From positions 1 to 42,310 of the forward strand of contig UQBJ01000018.1 in NCBI GenBank assembly GCA_900539255.1: 42,310 bases of DNA, in the 5' to 3' direction. The notes below the pieces were generated by a model. The model was not told where the DNA came from, searched no databases, and was given only the letters and a program-made list of their open reading frames with translations. Each line of letters begins with the position of its first letter. Positions within the stretch are counted from its first letter, which is position 1. Both the position numbers and the translations under genes were made by a program. Of the stretch, positions 41,110-42,310 are shown in pieces. The DNA is from an uncultured Campylobacter sp. (GTDB lineage: Bacteria > Campylobacterota > Campylobacteria > Campylobacterales > Campylobacteraceae).

Positions 41110-41877
41110 GTGGAATTCATTAACTACCTAGGCGATGAAAATGTCGCTAAATTTATGCTTTTGTTTGCTCGGGTTGGCGGGCTTTTTGTGTTTTTTCCTT
41201 TTTTTTCGCATACAAATATCCCGCAGGTGATAAAGGCGACTTTGGCTTTGTTTCTCACTATGTTTCTTTTGCCCTTATCGACTTTTCAAACCCCGCAAAT
41301 CAACACTTTTTTTATTTTGCAGATTTTAAGCGAAGTGCTTTTTGGTATGATAGCAGGGCTTATGATGACGCTGATTTTTACGATTATCCAGTTTGCGGGC
41401 GAGCAAATGGCTTTTACTATGGGCTTTACTATGGCTAGCGTGATGGACCCTAGCACGGGCGCGAGCGTGCCGATAACTTCTCAAATTTTAAGCCTTATCG
41501 CCTTGCTTGTGTTTTTGGCTTTGGACGGGCATCACTTGTGCCTTGTGTTTTTGAGCAACTCGCTTGGCTATATCCCGCTTGGAGAGTTTTATTTGAAAGA
41601 AAATTTCTTGCGTTTTATAAACATTTCTATGGTAAATGTCTTTCTCATCGGCTTTACTATGGCTTTTCCTGTGCTTGCTATCAATTTGCTTGCGGATTTG
41701 ATTTTTGGGCTTTTGATGAAAACTATGCCGCAGTTTAACTTGCTTGTCGTGGGCTATCCTATGAAAATCGCCCTTGCTTTTGTGGTTTTAATCTCAATTT
41801 TGGTTATAATGATGGAGTATTTTTGGACGCTTATTGAAAAAGTTTTTACAAATATGCGAGTTTTGTTTTTCACATAA
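41110..41877 (+). CDS. fliR: flagellar biosynthetic protein FliR
   Basis: Inner-membrane component of the flagellar type III export gate with FliP and FliQ. The 255 residues start MEFINYLGDENVAKFMLLFARVGG and contain about six hydrophobic segments; QFAGEQMAFTMGFTMASVMDPSTG is the conserved FliR block. The start codon is GTG at 41110 after AAAGGGG. In related genomes it follows the ABC ATPase directly; here RM genes intervene. A TAAAAT box at about 41030 may give it its own promoter. Confidence 0.93.
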   Translation: MEFINYLGDENVAKFMLLFARVGGLFVFFPFFSHTNIPQVIKATLALFLTMFLLPLSTFQTPQINTFFILQILSEVLFGMIAGLMMTLIFTIIQFAGEQMAFTMGFTMASVMDPSTGASVPITSQILSLIALLVFLALDGHHLCLVFLSNSLGYIPLGEFYLKENFLRFINISMVNVFLIGFTMAFPVLAINLLADLIFGLLMKTMPQFNLLVVGYPMKIALAFVVLISILVIMMEYFWTLIEKVFTNMRVLFFT

Positions 41878-41931
41878 GCGCAAAATAATCAAATTTATCG
41901 TAAAATAACGCTAGGAATTTAAAGGAAGGCT

Positions 41932-42310
41932 ATGAAAACTTTACTTTTCAACAAAAACCCTATCATCTCAAAGCTCGTTAGAATGAGCGCTCAAAAGATG
42001 GAGTATGAATTTGAAGAGCGTTTAAACTACGCTAGCGACATAGATAGCTACGATGTCATCATCGTTGATGATGGCATAAGCGCTGATTTAAAGGTGCTTC
42101 AAGGCAAGTGCAAAAAGCTCATTTATATCAGCAGTGGCGCAAGTGCGAACGAAGAGAGCAGGCAAGTCCTGCATAAGCCCTTTTTACCAACGGATTTAAT
42201 CGCCCTAATGCGTATAGATGAAGCAGCAGCAGCGCAAGCAGACAAAGACAAAGGCGCAAATGCCGAAAAAGACGCTTTAAAAAGCGAAAATGCAAGCGCA
42301 AATGCCGATG
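41932..42310 (+). CDS. acidic protein downstream of fliR (partial, cut by window edge)
   Basis: 126 codons are visible, starting with the ATG at 41932 (AAAGGAAGGC upstream). The first 100 residues look like a receiver-like or Rossmann-type start (MKTLLFNKNPIISKLVRMSA, DSYDVIIVDDGIS, KLIYISSGA), and the sequence then turns into an Ala/Lys/Glu/Asp/Asn repeat-like stretch (DKGANAEKDALKSENASANA). Campylobacters have a highly acidic protein of unknown function after fliR; this fits it. No function can be assigned. Confidence 0.75.
   Translation, partial: MKTLLFNKNPIISKLVRMSAQKMEYEFEERLNYASDIDSYDVIIVDDGISADLKVLQGKCKKLIYISSGASANEESRQVLHKPFLPTDLIALMRIDEAAAAQADKDKGANAEKDALKSENASANAD

Noticed and set aside
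1..42310. CRISPR array, tRNA or rRNA genes
   Set aside because: No regularly spaced short repeats, cloverleaf-like segments or rRNA-like stretches were recognised by eye on either strand; a tRNA scan and a CRISPR finder would settle this.

Overview
The window looks like a Campylobacter chromosome segment (thermotolerant-type Campylobacter; species not decided). The evidence is gene content and order: mfrABE (methylmenaquinol:fumarate reductase), a receiver-less cheB next to cheR, the compact rpiB/membrane protein/apt/dedA/pepA/ychF string, and rpsB-tsf-ABC ATPase-fliR-acidic protein. AT-rich DNA, TATAAT-type -10 boxes with poor -35 boxes, and long homopolymer tracts fit as well.

Region by region. 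(1) 1-2400, minus strand: a cluster of small secreted peptides that look previously undescribed. Three paralogous leaders (one cut by the left edge) carry a Sec signal peptide and then a canonical double-glycine (bacteriocin-type) motif, with unrelated tails. One tail is split by a T10 tract, so that a 1-base change in tract length would give a 194-residue product. A 47-residue one-helix membrane peptide and a 321-residue protein are translationally coupled to these genes. (2) 2510-4994: grpE-dnaK without hrcA. (3) 5372-9033: mfrA-mfrB-mfrE. (4) 9375-12783: hisB and hisH separated by a restriction-modification (RM) pair flanked by a 21-bp direct repeat that rebuilds the hisB/hisH overlap. (5) 12829-17338, minus: radical SAM protein, hemE, dgkA, cheB'-cheR. 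(6) 17483-21989, plus: the rpiB-to-ychF operon. (7) 22054-22629: an outer-membrane barrel whose promoter has a G11 tract between -35 and -10. (8) 22886-28145: pycB, pckA, ilvD. (9) 28158-35114: an AT-rich accessory island with a solitary nuclease, a broken TrlF-like ATPase, an unknown Cys-rich gene with a tiny coupled ORF, and a large UvrD/PD-(D/E)XK/zinc-ribbon helicase. (10) 35413-42310: rpsB-tsf-ABC ATPase, then a two-methyltransferase/HNH-nuclease RM system inserted before fliR and an acidic protein cut by the right edge.

How the genes work together: the core genes cover protein folding, periplasmic fumarate respiration, gluconeogenesis/anaplerosis (pycB, pckA), branched-chain and histidine synthesis, haem, chemotaxis adaptation and flagellar export. 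Three separate DNA-defence insertions and two homopolymer switches, one transcriptional and one translational, are laid over this core. No tRNA, rRNA, CRISPR array, transposase or integrase was recognised by eye.
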